Notes: generated by a model not told the origin, from the letters alone. A stretch of DNA of 41,722 nucleotides from Clostridium fallax (GCF_900129365.1 NZ_FQVM01000022.1:1-41722); one strand, 5' to 3'. Shown: positions 16,212-25,899, counted from the first letter of the stretch. Numbers and translations are program-made.

Positions 16212-19200
16212 TTAATTACCTCTTTTCTTATTTTTCATTAATGCTAATCCTAAGGCTGAAACTATAGAACCTATAGTCGCCATTATTCCCCCTCCAATAG
16301 ATACTCCTGTTTTAGGAAGTTTTTTCTCTTTAGATATCTTTTTAGAATCTATATTATTTTTATTACTACTTTCTTTTGTAGAATTTGTCTCCTTTACTTT
16401 ATCCTTAGTATCTTCTGCTAATTTATCTAAATACTCTTCTGCTTCCTTTGGATCATAATTAGTATTCTTTAAGTATTTTAAGCTGTCTTTATTTAATAAA
16501 ACTCTAAATGCCACTCTTTCATTTCCCATTGGTTTTACATTCATTTTTAAAGTTATCGGTGAAGTTAAATCTGGAACTTCAAATCTAATAGTTGATGTTT
16601 TTTCTCCATTAGGTAATGATTTTACATTTAGTACATCATAATTAGCTTTTTTACCATTAACTAAAGCTTCAATATTATCCATCCAATCACTTCTATTTAA
16701 AGTTAAGATTACATACTTTTTACCATTTTTCATCTCAACTTTAGCTTTATCTCCTAAATATGCTCCTGCCATTGATGGTTCATCTGAATTTTCTTTTAAA
16801 GTTTTCATTGAAATTTCATATAATCCATCTTTTTCTTTATTTTCTTTAGGATCTACAGCTAAGTTATCTTCTTTATTTACTACTTCTGAAACCACTGGTT
16901 TTTCTATATTTGAGTCTTTACTATTTGTATTACCTTCATTGTTGTCATTTTTTATATTAGAATTATTTTCTGTAGGTTTCACTTCATTATCTGGTACATT
17001 TGAATGATTTTCATTATCACCTATAGTTGGCACTTCTTCCTTTATTAATTTTAATGTATCTTTCTTTGGTACCATTCTAAAGGCCACTCTTGCATTACCC
17101 ATAGGTTCTACATTCATATGTAAAGTTATCTTTGAATTTAAATCTTTAACTTCAAATCTTATTTTTCCTTTTTTCTTTCCTTTTCCATCATTTACTGGTT
17201 TATCTAAAAGATCTTTAATTTCTGGTTTAATATCTTTTCCATCTACTGTTACTACAATATTTTTCATCCAGTCTATACTGTCTAATGATGCTTCTATATA
17301 TTTCTTACCATCTTTAACTTCATAGTTTACATTTTCTATATATGAACCTGACATAGATTTTTCATCATTATTTTCCTTTAATGAATCTACTTTAACTTCA
17401 TATAATCCATCTTTTTCTTTATTTTCTTCTGGCTTAACTGAATCATTAAGATTTAAATTATTATCATTATTATTTGAAACTTCTTTTAAAGTATTTCCTT
17501 TTAACTTTAATCCAAAGGTAACATTATTTTTGCTATCATTATCATAAAGCTTAACCTTAACTTTAGACTCTAGATTTGGAACCTTAAATCTTACTGTTTT
17601 TAAATTGGAAGATTTATTTACATAATTTATATTTTTTAAAGAATTTTCTCCTATAGCTCTTACCAAATTATTATTAGATATAACATCAAAATTAGTTTTC
17701 TTATCATCTATAGTTATTTCTAATTTACTTATATCAGTTTTATTTGAAAAGTTTAATACTATAAAAGTTTCTTTATCCTTTACTTCTATGTTAGTATTTT
17801 CTTTTAAATATTTTCTTACTATACTTAAATCTTTAGCTTCTTTAATATCAATATCATTTTTTATTTCATAAGTTGCCTCTTTTTCAGTATCTATTACTGG
17901 TTTCTCCTCTTCCTTTGGAGCTTCTGGTTCTTCTACAGGCACTTCTGGTTTTGGCTTTGGTTCTTCCTCTGGACTAACCACATCAATAATATCTGGTTTT
18001 TCCTCTGTCTTAACTTCTGGACTTGGTTTTATTACTTCTTTACTATCTAAAACTAAGGATTCTGAATTTAGAACTAATCTAAAAGCTACTCTTGCATTGC
18101 CCATAGGTTCTACATTCATATGTAAAGTTATTTTTGAATTTAAATCCTTAACTTCAAATCTTATTTTTCCTTTTTCTGTACCTTTTCCATCAGCCTTATC
18201 CTTCTTAACTTTATATACAATGCTTGGTTTAATATTTTTACCGTCTACTGTTATTACTAAATTTTTCATCCAATCTATGCTATCTAATGATACTTCTATA
18301 TACTTTTTACCATTTTTAACTTCATAATTTACTTTTTTTACATATGCTCCAGCCATTGAATTTTCGTTGCTATTATTTTTAAGAGTTTTTACTGAAACTT
18401 TATAGTATCCATCTTTAACAGCTTCTTTTTCAGCTGGTATTTCTGGCTCTTCTATAGGTTTTTCTGGTTTTGGTTCTTCTGGATTAACTACATCAATAAT
18501 ATCTGGTTTTTCATTGTCCACTGGTTGTAATATTTCACTAGATGGTTTTGAGTTGTTATCTATTAACTTTAATGATTCTTTTTCTGGCACCATTCTAAAA
18601 GCTACTCTTGCATTGCCCATAGGTTCTACATTCATATGTAAAGTTATCTTTGAATTTAAATCTTTAACTTCAAATCTTATTTTTCCCTTTTTCTTTCCTT
18701 TTCCATCATTTACTGTTTTATCTAAAAGATCTTTAATTTCTGGTTTAATATCTTTTCCATCTACTGTTACTACTATATCTTTCATCCAATCTATACTGTC
18801 TAAAGATACTTCCATATATTTTTTACCATCTTTAACTTCATAGTTTACATTTTCTACATATGAACCTGCCATAGATTTTTCATCATTATTTTCCTTTAAT
18901 GAATCTACTTTAACTTCATATAATCCATCTTTTTCTTTACTTTCTTCTGGCTTAACTATATCAGTAACTTGAGGCTCGTCTTGCTTGTCCCCTATTAATC
19001 CACTATTTTTAGCTACAAAATCTAAAACATATGAAAATTTATGCATTTTATAGGATCCTACGCTAGAATAAACTGTTTTTATAAGTCTATACTTATCTCC
19101 TTCTTTCATATTTTTATCTTCATAAGATCCACCTTCATCTTGTAACTCTTCAGTTGATACTTTATTTATTGTAACAAAATTGCCACTTTCATCTTTTTTC

Positions 19201-22200
19201 TGTAACTCTGTAATTATTGTCCAATCAAGATCCTTATCATTTAAAATATCTACTATTGATTTATCTTTAAGCTTATTTTTATATTCTTCTATAGTTTTTG
19301 GACTTTCATTTCCTCGAAGCCTATCCCAATATAATAAATCTAATGCTGATAAATCTTGAGTCCATTTAATTAATCCATCTTTTACTGTTAGTTTTAATCC
19401 CAAATCACTTTTTTGAGGTGATACTAATAAATAATCTTTATATTTTTTCAACCAGTCTGAATTTAGATTAGGTAATTTTTTAATGTTATTTAATTTAAGA
19501 TTTAGATATTTAAGATTTGGAAGTATATCAATAAGATTATCTGGTATTGATGATATATTATTATCACTTAAATCTATACTATTCATATTTTTAAATATAG
19601 AAAATAAATCTTCTGATATTTCTTTAATGTAGTTTTTTGAAATATTTAAACTATTTAAATTATTTAAGTTCTTTAATTCTTCTGGTAATATTTCTATCTT
19701 ATTATTATTTAATGAAAGTGATTCTAATCTATCTAGCCCCCCTATACTTTTTGGAACCTTATTTAAATTATTATCATATAAGAACAAAAGCCTTAAAGTA
19801 TTATTATATTTAAAAATATTATCTGGTAACTCTTCAATATTATTTTCACTTAATGATAAAGAATCTATATTTTTAAGACCTATAAATACATCCTCATCTA
19901 ATTTAGTTAAATTATTTTTTCCTAAATCTAGCTCTGTTAAATTATTTAATTTATCAAAAGTACCTTTTGGTATATTTTTAATTTTATTAGTTGATAAGCC
20001 TAGCACCTTTAATTTAGTTAGTTTATCAAAAATTCCATCAGGTAAATTTTCTATTAAGTTACCATTTAGATAAAGATTTTCTAAATTAACCATTTTATCA
20101 AAAATCCCTTTTGGTAATTCTTTTATTTTATTTCCATTTAGATATAACGATGTAACTTTATCCCCAAGATTATAAAGTTTAGAAATATCACTTAAATCAC
20201 TACTTGATAAATCTACCTCTCCAGAAAGATTAGAAATTTCTTCATTGGAAATATTACCATCGCCGTCTTTATCTGCTCCAACATTTAACAACGCTTCATT
20301 TAAAACTATATTTGCAAGTTTAACGTTATTATCAGTTTCAAAACCATTCCAACCCTTAACAATGTCTTTATTAAACACAATTCTAGCCTTAGTATACTTT
20401 TCTGGATTACCTATATCATTTTTTTGACCACCCATAGCACTTACAAGTACTCCAACTAAATGATCTTTATCTAGATCTGATACTGGCATTTTGAAAGTTT
20501 GCATAAAATATTCTCCAGTAGCATTAGGCTCTCCATGGGGATTAGATATAGATCTTTCATATTTCCCATTGCTTTCTAACATAAAATCATATAGCATATT
20601 TGCATTACAAAGATTCATCCATGTTAAAATTATATTTCCATTTTCAACTTCAACTTTTATATTTTTATCAAAGAAACCACCAAGCATAGACTCTTCATTA
20701 GGCCTATCTATTCTATAGGCCTTAAATCCTAAAGTATATACTCCATCTTCTAATTTTTTTTCATTTAGCTGATCCTTTATATTATCTTCTGCCTCACCTG
20801 GTTTAACTGTTCCGTTACCCTCTGCGCCCTTTGGCTCTGTAGGCTTTTCTTCTGGATTAGTTGTTATAGATCCCTCATGTCCCTCTTCTTTATGCTCTTC
20901 TATATCTTTATTATTGGTAGGTTTTACCACCTCACCAGATGGTGATATTGAATCTAATGGATTTTCATTTTCTATTCCAGTTGGTATTTCATTTTTTAAT
21001 TCTTTCAATGTGTTCTTATCTGGCACAACTCTAAATTCTACACTTTTATCAAAAAATATTATTGATACTTTTCCACTTACCTTTATTTTTGAATCTAAAT
21101 CTGGTAATTGAAATTTTATTGTTTTTGAATTTTTTTCTTTATCTTCTTTTATTATTAAATCATCTATTTTTTGTCCATTTATTTCTATTCCTATATCCTT
21201 TATACTATTTCCACTTTTTAATTTAAGAGTTACATATTTCTTTTTATCCTTTATTTCATATCTTGCAGTTTTTTCTAAATATGATGATGCATAAGATTCT
21301 TTTTCTTCATCAATTTTTAAAGCTTTAACTGAAACTTCATATACACAATCTTTTTCATCTTTTAGTAAACTAGTATCTTCTATACTAGTTTGAGGTTTAG
21401 ATTCACCATCTTCTAAAGGTTTTGAAGGCTTAGGTTTTTCTTCATCTTTAGATGTTATTTTGGTTAATGTTGATTTATCTGGAATAACTCTAAAAGCTAC
21501 TCTTGCATTGCCCATAGGTTCAACATTCATATGTAGCATAAATTCATTTTCTATGTTATCTATTTCAAATTTTATTTTACCTTTTTCTTTTCCTTTAAAA
21601 TCATTTTCTTCTTTCTTATGTCTTTCTATTTCTGTTGGAGTAATTCCCTTATCTTTTACAGTAACTTTAATATTTGTCATCCAATCTATACTATCTAAAT
21701 CGAATATTAAATACTTTTTCTCTTTTTCTACTTCATAAGTTACCTTTTCTACATATCCTCCTGCCATTGAATTTTCATTTTCTTTTTCCTTTAAAGTTTT
21801 ATATTTAACATTATATAACCCATCTTCTAAGGATAATTCTTCTTTTTCTTTTGCCGCTGTTTCTGAAGGTTTTGAATTTAAAGCATCTGGCCTTTCAGAG
21901 TCAGTAATTGTATTAGAAGGTATGTCTGGCTTAGTTAAAGTTTCTTCACTTTTTATTAAGCTCAAAGAATTTTTATCTAAAATAACTCTAAATGCTACCC
22001 TTGCATTACCCATAGGAACTACATTCATATGTAGAGTAATTTTTGAATCTAAATTTTTTACATCAAATATTACCTTACCTTTTTGATTTCCTTTGCCATC
22101 ACTATTTTCTTTAGAAACTACATCTTTAATTTCAGGTTCTATTTCTTTTCCATCTACTGTTGCTTTTATGTTTTGCATCCAATCTATGCTATCTAATGAA

Positions 22201-22481
22201 AAAATCAATTGATTCTTATCTTCTTTTACTTCATAATTAACTTTTTCTATATATCCACCAGCCATTGATGGCTCTTCTACATTCTCTTTTAAAGCCTTAA
22301 ATGAAACTTCATAAAGACCTTTTTTCTCACCTTTTAATTCATTATCACTTTTAGATACTGATTCTAAAGAACTATTTACTACATTGTCCTTTGCATAAAC
22401 TGTAATAGCACTAGTTCCTATTACCCCCATATTTACTAAAAGTACAAGAGCTGCTGCTTTTTTAGATAAACTTTTTCTCAT
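16212..22481 (-). CDS. Giant NEAT/leucine-rich-repeat cell-wall heme receptor
   Basis: About 2,089 residues. The ATG at 22481 is chosen because GGGGTG lies 6 bases upstream; an in-frame GTG at 22490 overlaps that ribosome site. It has a signal peptide to about residue 30. Nine NEAT-like units are seen. In order their SMAG-type helices lie near residues 71, 238, 398 (degenerate), 598 (SMLGGF variant), 1203, 1375, 1553 (degenerate), 1710 and 1905. Between the fourth and fifth are an EF-hand-like DKDGDGNISNEE (about 739) and about 11 leucine-rich repeats (about 760-1010), then a beta-rich cap. It ends in LPKTG, a membrane segment and KNKKRGN. The layout recalls streptococcal Shr, with more NEATs. 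Its likely role is capture of host hemoprotein heme at the cell surface. Confidence 0.92.
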   Translation of the reverse strand: MRKSLSKKAAALVLLVNMGVIGTSAITVYAKDNVVNSSLESVSKSDNELKGEKKGLYEVSFKALKENVEEPSMAGGYIEKVNYEVKEDKNQLIFSLDSIDWMQNIKATVDGKEIEPEIKDVVSKENSDGKGNQKGKVIFDVKNLDSKITLHMNVVPMGNARVAFRVILDKNSLSLIKSEETLTKPDIPSNTITDSERPDALNSKPSETAAKEKEELSLEDGLYNVKYKTLKEKENENSMAGGYVEKVTYEVEKEKKYLIFDLDSIDWMTNIKVTVKDKGITPTEIERHKKEENDFKGKEKGKIKFEIDNIENEFMLHMNVEPMGNARVAFRVIPDKSTLTKITSKDEEKPKPSKPLEDGESKPQTSIEDTSLLKDEKDCVYEVSVKALKIDEEKESYASSYLEKTARYEIKDKKKYVTLKLKSGNSIKDIGIEINGQKIDDLIIKEDKEKNSKTIKFQLPDLDSKIKVSGKVSIIFFDKSVEFRVVPDKNTLKELKNEIPTGIENENPLDSISPSGEVVKPTNNKDIEEHKEEGHEGSITTNPEEKPTEPKGAEGNGTVKPGEAEDNIKDQLNEKKLEDGVYTLGFKAYRIDRPNEESMLGGFFDKNIKVEVENGNIILTWMNLCNANMLYDFMLESNGKYERSISNPHGEPNATGEYFMQTFKMPVSDLDKDHLVGVLVSAMGGQKNDIGNPEKYTKARIVFNKDIVKGWNGFETDNNVKLANIVLNEALLNVGADKDGDGNISNEEISNLSGEVDLSSSDLSDISKLYNLGDKVTSLYLNGNKIKELPKGIFDKMVNLENLYLNGNLIENLPDGIFDKLTKLKVLGLSTNKIKNIPKGTFDKLNNLTELDLGKNNLTKLDEDVFIGLKNIDSLSLSENNIEELPDNIFKYNNTLRLLFLYDNNLNKVPKSIGGLDRLESLSLNNNKIEILPEELKNLNNLNSLNISKNYIKEISEDLFSIFKNMNSIDLSDNNISSIPDNLIDILPNLKYLNLKLNNIKKLPNLNSDWLKKYKDYLLVSPQKSDLGLKLTVKDGLIKWTQDLSALDLLYWDRLRGNESPKTIEEYKNKLKDKSIVDILNDKDLDWTIITELQKKDESGNFVTINKVSTEELQDEGGSYEDKNMKEGDKYRLIKTVYSSVGSYKMHKFSYVLDFVAKNSGLIGDKQDEPQVTDIVKPEESKEKDGLYEVKVDSLKENNDEKSMAGSYVENVNYEVKDGKKYMEVSLDSIDWMKDIVVTVDGKDIKPEIKDLLDKTVNDGKGKKKGKIRFEVKDLNSKITLHMNVEPMGNARVAFRMVPEKESLKLIDNNSKPSSEILQPVDNEKPDIIDVVNPEEPKPEKPIEEPEIPAEKEAVKDGYYKVSVKTLKNNSNENSMAGAYVKKVNYEVKNGKKYIEVSLDSIDWMKNLVITVDGKNIKPSIVYKVKKDKADGKGTEKGKIRFEVKDLNSKITLHMNVEPMGNARVAFRLVLNSESLVLDSKEVIKPSPEVKTEEKPDIIDVVSPEEEPKPKPEVPVEEPEAPKEEEKPVIDTEKEATYEIKNDIDIKEAKDLSIVRKYLKENTNIEVKDKETFIVLNFSNKTDISKLEITIDDKKTNFDVISNNNLVRAIGENSLKNINYVNKSSNLKTVRFKVPNLESKVKVKLYDNDSKNNVTFGLKLKGNTLKEVSNNNDNNLNLNDSVKPEENKEKDGLYEVKVDSLKENNDEKSMSGSYIENVNYEVKDGKKYIEASLDSIDWMKNIVVTVDGKDIKPEIKDLLDKPVNDGKGKKKGKIRFEVKDLNSKITLHMNVEPMGNARVAFRMVPKKDTLKLIKEEVPTIGDNENHSNVPDNEVKPTENNSNIKNDNNEGNTNSKDSNIEKPVVSEVVNKEDNLAVDPKENKEKDGLYEISMKTLKENSDEPSMAGAYLGDKAKVEMKNGKKYVILTLNRSDWMDNIEALVNGKKANYDVLNVKSLPNGEKTSTIRFEVPDLTSPITLKMNVKPMGNERVAFRVLLNKDSLKYLKNTNYDPKEAEEYLDKLAEDTKDKVKETNSTKESSNKNNIDSKKISKEKKLPKTGVSIGGGIMATIGSIVSALGLALMKNKKRGN

Positions 22482-22708
22482 GATTTTCACCCCATAATAT
22501 ATAAATTATTTAGTATACTTAAGTTATGTTAATATAAACTGCCTATATTTATTTACAAAATAAAATCACTTAATAATAAGTATTCTTATATCCTCCCTTC
22601 ACTTAAAATTTATATAAATTTTATTTTCTAAATAATAAACAAAATTAAAGTTCTTTTTTGTATTTTTATTAAATGTAAAATATTAAAACAATTCATTTCT
22701 TTTGCAAA

Positions 22709-22723
22709 TGATATTGATTATCA
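22709..22723 (-). promoter_or_regulatory. Fur box
   Basis: TGATATTGATTATCA matches the 7-1-7 Fur consensus TGATAAT-N-ATTATCA with one mismatch. It sits immediately downstream of the -10 of the predicted promoter, covering the expected start region, so Fur-Fe(II) would block transcription. A further half site, TGATATT, lies at 22735-22741. Confidence 0.82.
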
Positions 22724-22733
22724 TTCTTTCTTC

Positions 22734-22762
22734 ATGATATTATTGATAAATTTAAAAGTCAA
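22734..22762 (-). promoter_or_regulatory. Sigma-A-type promoter of the heme locus
   Basis: On the - strand, -35 TTGACT (22762-22757), a 17-base spacer and -10 TATCAT (22739-22734). The predicted start is near 22727, just before the Fur box. This is the only strong promoter seen before the giant NEAT gene. Confidence 0.7.
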
Positions 22763-23071
22763 CCTTATATTTTCCTATTTTTTACATATCAATTCTTCTT
22801 TTTTTAATATCTCTCTTTTTTTTTAATAAGCTTCTTTTTCTAATATTTTTTAATAAAATTAAAAATAATAAATTAAAATTCATTGTTATTTATTATTTTT
22901 AAAAAGAATTGTGTTATTCTATTAAAACTCAATAAACTTTATACTTTAATTTTGTAAAATCTTTAAAATAAATTTTTTTATTCATTTTAAAAGTGCTTAA
23001 ATTTAATATCTTTTATACTTTTGTAATATTTTTTCAAAATTTATCCTTAATTATAAGTTTATATAAAAAAT

Positions 23072-23107
23072 AATAGGTAAATTAGTTTTTATACTAATCT
23101 ACCTATT
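23072..23107 (-). terminator. Terminator of the 5'-nucleotidase gene
   Basis: A 15-bp stem AATAGGTAAATTAGT (23072-23086) pairs with 23093-23107, with one mismatch and a 6-base loop, followed on the - strand by TATTTTTTATAT. It lies 61 bases after the stop. Confidence 0.7.
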
Positions 23108-23167
23108 TAATAATTTTAAAATCTATGATTTTTTTATTAAGTAAAAATATAAACTATTCTTTTCTTA

Positions 23168-25264
23168 TTACTCTTCTTTCTTTTTTAAAATAATACCTGC
23201 TCCTATTAATATAGTTGCTATTTGAGCCATAGCTTCTCCACCAAAAAATCCACCAGTTTTAGGAATCTTATTTTTCTTTTCAGAACTTTCCTTTAAGTCA
23301 ACTTCCTTATTTTCTTCATTATCAGATATTTCAGATGGTATATCAGCTTTAATTTCTTCATATCCTAATTTATCTATATTATTACTTTCATTTTTATTAT
23401 TATCTATATTATTCTTATTATTTTCTGTAGAATTTTCATTATTATTTTTATCTTCTACAGGTAAATCTTTTTCATTTATTGATGCCACATTAGTATATTT
23501 TCCATCCTCTGATGTAGGGATTTTTAAATATCCTGAGTCAACTAAATCCTTAACCTTTTTATAATTTTCTGAATTAGGATCTATGCCCAATAAACTCCAA
23601 TTATTTTGTTTTTCTGTATGTATAATGCCATGCTTAACATTTTTAATATAATCTATAGCTAGATTTCTTATTGTTCCTTCCTCTTCTCCATAGGCAGTTT
23701 TAGAATCCCAAAGCTTTTTAAATGTTCTTCCTTCAAAGATTCCTCCTTTACCTTCTAATTGTCCAAGTCTATAAGAGTTCATTCCCAGTTTTAAAACATC
23801 TGTGTCTTTAACATCTCTTCCATCTTTATACTTAATATTTTTAATTCTATTTCCTTCTTTTTCCCTTAAATCAATATTATAAGTTATTCCACTGAACATA
23901 TCATTAGTGCTATATTTGGATGCTCTTCTTTTAGGATTAAAACTTGGAGTAATATCACCAGAATTTAAAGTATTAAAGTATCCTGCTGCCCATTCCATAT
24001 ACTTTTTTAAATCTTTTCCTGTTACTTCATAAACTGTTATTTCTCCACCAGTATATCTATAGTTATAGGCTATATCTTTTTTCTTTATTTCACCTAAATC
24101 TAACTTAGCTTTATCATTATCTATAGATAAAGCTATGACATCAGCTTTACTGTAATACTTTCCAACTTCATGAAAGAAATCAATTAGTGGTGTATCTTCT
24201 ATATGTATTGTAGGTATGCCTTTTATATAATCTTTTTCCACCATATTAACTCCATGAAGGTTTCCAATAACAGTATTTGCATCTTGACGTAACTTTTCAT
24301 GAAAAGGTTTTAATAAAATTTCCATTTCTTTATCTGAATCTACATTAGCTACTGAAATAGTGTTAGCCTTTTTATCTTTAAGTATATTTTTGCCATTTTC
24401 TTTTTTAAAGGTTAAATCTACTTTAGATAAAGCTTGTCCATATTTTCCTGGTTCAGTTATAATAACTCCATTTATACTTTGATTTTTAACTAATTGATGC
24501 ATATGTCCAGCTATAATCGCTGCAAGTTCTGGACATTGATTAGCTATATCCCTAACGCCTGTATTTTCAATAGAGTTTTCATTATCTAATCCCATATGCA
24601 TAACTCCGATTATGGCGTCTACTTTTCCTTCTAATTCCTTAATAGCTTTTTTTGTTTCATTAACTGGATCTCTAAATTCAATTCCTTTTATATTATATGG
24701 TTTTTCAAATTCCTTTATCATTGGAGTATCCATACCTATAATACCTATTTTGATTCCATTTTTCTCTATTATAGTGTATCCATCCATAAATCTTGTTCCG
24801 TCTTCATTGTAAATATTACCAGCTAATACTTTCCCCTCAAATTGATCTGTTACATGTTTAAGTACATCTAATCCAAAGTTAAATTCATGATTTCCCATTT
24901 CCCAAACATCGTATTTCATCTTATTCATACCTAAAACCATAGGTTGCTTAGGCCCCTTATTAAAGGTCTCAACAAAATTATCTTGAATTGCATCTCCTGC
25001 ATCTACAAGAATAACATTTGGATTCTGTTCTCTTTCCTTTTTAACAAGTGTTGCTATTTGTGATAAACTTCCTGACTTATTTTCTGTGTCTGATGAATAT
25101 TGCCAAGGTACAAATCTTCCATGAACATCTGAAGTTCCTAAAATAGTAATCTTAGTTTCGCTGGAAATCTCTTCCCCCTTAACAGCATTATCTCTAAAAA
25201 GACATAAGTTTAATGATAAAAATGTAATTATAGCTACACTTATTGGCTTTATAATATTTTTCAC
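23168..25264 (-). CDS. Wall-anchored 5'-nucleotidase/UDP-sugar hydrolase
   Basis: 698 residues from a GTG start with GGGGGAGG 7 bases upstream. It has a signal peptide (about 1-30), then a calcineurin-type metallophosphatase domain with TSDVHGRF, VDAGDAIQDN, MGNHEFNFG and GHMHQL carrying the two-metal ligands, then the 5'-nucleotidase C-terminal substrate-binding domain (about 340-540). An Asn/Glu/Lys-rich spacer follows, then IPKTG, a hydrophobic segment and KKKEE. It would hydrolyse extracellular nucleotides to nucleosides plus phosphate. Related anchored enzymes in Gram-positive pathogens make adenosine. Isoleucine replaces leucine in the sorting motif. It is monocistronic, with its own promoter and terminator. 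Confidence 0.92.
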   Translation of the reverse strand: MKNIIKPISVAIITFLSLNLCLFRDNAVKGEEISSETKITILGTSDVHGRFVPWQYSSDTENKSGSLSQIATLVKKEREQNPNVILVDAGDAIQDNFVETFNKGPKQPMVLGMNKMKYDVWEMGNHEFNFGLDVLKHVTDQFEGKVLAGNIYNEDGTRFMDGYTIIEKNGIKIGIIGMDTPMIKEFEKPYNIKGIEFRDPVNETKKAIKELEGKVDAIIGVMHMGLDNENSIENTGVRDIANQCPELAAIIAGHMHQLVKNQSINGVIITEPGKYGQALSKVDLTFKKENGKNILKDKKANTISVANVDSDKEMEILLKPFHEKLRQDANTVIGNLHGVNMVEKDYIKGIPTIHIEDTPLIDFFHEVGKYYSKADVIALSIDNDKAKLDLGEIKKKDIAYNYRYTGGEITVYEVTGKDLKKYMEWAAGYFNTLNSGDITPSFNPKRRASKYSTNDMFSGITYNIDLREKEGNRIKNIKYKDGRDVKDTDVLKLGMNSYRLGQLEGKGGIFEGRTFKKLWDSKTAYGEEEGTIRNLAIDYIKNVKHGIIHTEKQNNWSLLGIDPNSENYKKVKDLVDSGYLKIPTSEDGKYTNVASINEKDLPVEDKNNNENSTENNKNNIDNNKNESNNIDKLGYEEIKADIPSEISDNEENKEVDLKESSEKKNKIPKTGGFFGGEAMAQIATILIGAGIILKKKEE

Positions 25265-25303
25265 TTTTATTCCTCCCCCTAAAACTTAAATTGCAGCATT
25301 AAT

Positions 25304-25332
25304 ATTATACAACCTTATGTAACTGTTTACAA
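25304..25332 (-). promoter_or_regulatory. Promoter of the 5'-nucleotidase gene
   Basis: On the - strand, -35 TTGTAA (25332-25327), a 17-base spacer and -10 TATAAT (25309-25304), about 40 bases before the GTG start. The -10 is a perfect consensus. Confidence 0.75.
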
Positions 25333-25358
25333 TCTTTTCATATATTTTTTTAAAATAA

Positions 25359-25418
25359 AATGCTATTAGAAATTTAAAAATCAATTAAAAAGCATACTTT
25401 AAAATTTCTAATAGCATT
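25359..25418 (-). terminator. Terminator of the Nudix hydrolase gene
   Basis: Perfect 17-bp stem AATGCTATTAGAAATTT (25359-25375) with its complement (25402-25418) and a 26-base loop, 16 bases after the Nudix stop. It is followed on the - strand by TTATTTTAAAAAAATAT. Confidence 0.7.
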
Positions 25419-25434
25419 ATATAATATATTAAAT

Positions 25435-25899
25435 TTAAAGAGAATCTTTAACCTTTATAGCATACTCACTAATAAATCCTCTATGAGTTTTTACCATATT
25501 ATCTGGAAGTTCTTCTATTGGATAAAACTTTAAATCAGAACCTTCACTTTTATCTATCTTCATTTTACCAGAATAGTCTTTTGTATAAAAAACTGCATTA
25601 ACTACATAAAACTCATCTTTATTAATTAGTTTTACATAATAATCTTTACCAGAAAACACATTTAATAGCTTTAATTTATGTATATCTAGCCCTGTTTCCT
25701 CCTTAACTTCTCTTATAGCTGTTTCCTCTAAAGATTCTCCAAGTTCCATAAGTCCTCCAGGAAGTCCCCATAATTTTTTTGCATCGCATCTTTTTTGAAG
25801 TAATATTCTCCTTTCATTATCAAGAATTATTACAGATGAACCAGGTAAAATTAAAGGTCTATGTCCAACAAGTTTTCTCATCTCTTCAACATAGCTCAT
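25435..25899 (-). CDS. Nudix hydrolase
   Basis: 154 residues. The Nudix box is complete at 49-71: G-x5-E-x7-R-E-V-x-E-E-x-G-L, read from GLMELGESLEE to REVKEETGL. It is preceded by the usual GLPGG turn. The enzyme cleaves a nucleoside diphosphate linked to another group, using Mg2+ held by the REVKEE helix. The substrate is not predictable, as members range from ADP-ribose to oxidised dNTPs and CDP-alcohols. GGAGG lies 8 bases before the ATG. It is a single gene. Confidence 0.93.
   Translation of the reverse strand: MSYVEEMRKLVGHRPLILPGSSVIILDNERRILLQKRCDAKKLWGLPGGLMELGESLEETAIREVKEETGLDIHKLKLLNVFSGKDYYVKLINKDEFYVVNAVFYTKDYSGKMKIDKSEGSDLKFYPIEELPDNMVKTHRGFISEYAIKVKDSL

Larger units (their letters stand above)
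22482..23167. other. Regulatory region and long leader of the heme locus
   Basis: 686 bases. From the right it holds the terminator of the 5'-nucleotidase gene, an A-rich stretch (on the - strand) about 22780-22860 that could act as an UP element, the promoter and Fur box, and about 245 bases of presumed untranslated leader. The leader contains an orphan Shine-Dalgarno-like AAGGGAGGA (about 22592-22600) that is not followed by a start codon at usable distance. Confidence 0.65.

Noticed and set aside
18097..21738. Several + strand reading frames opposite the giant NEAT gene
   Set aside because: They mirror the repeated NEAT units in antisense, lack ribosome sites, and the - strand frame is clearly the coding one.
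22482..22727. Considered a known riboswitch in the heme-locus leader
   Set aside because: No recognised aptamer core was found; only an orphan Shine-Dalgarno-like sequence and AT-rich DNA.
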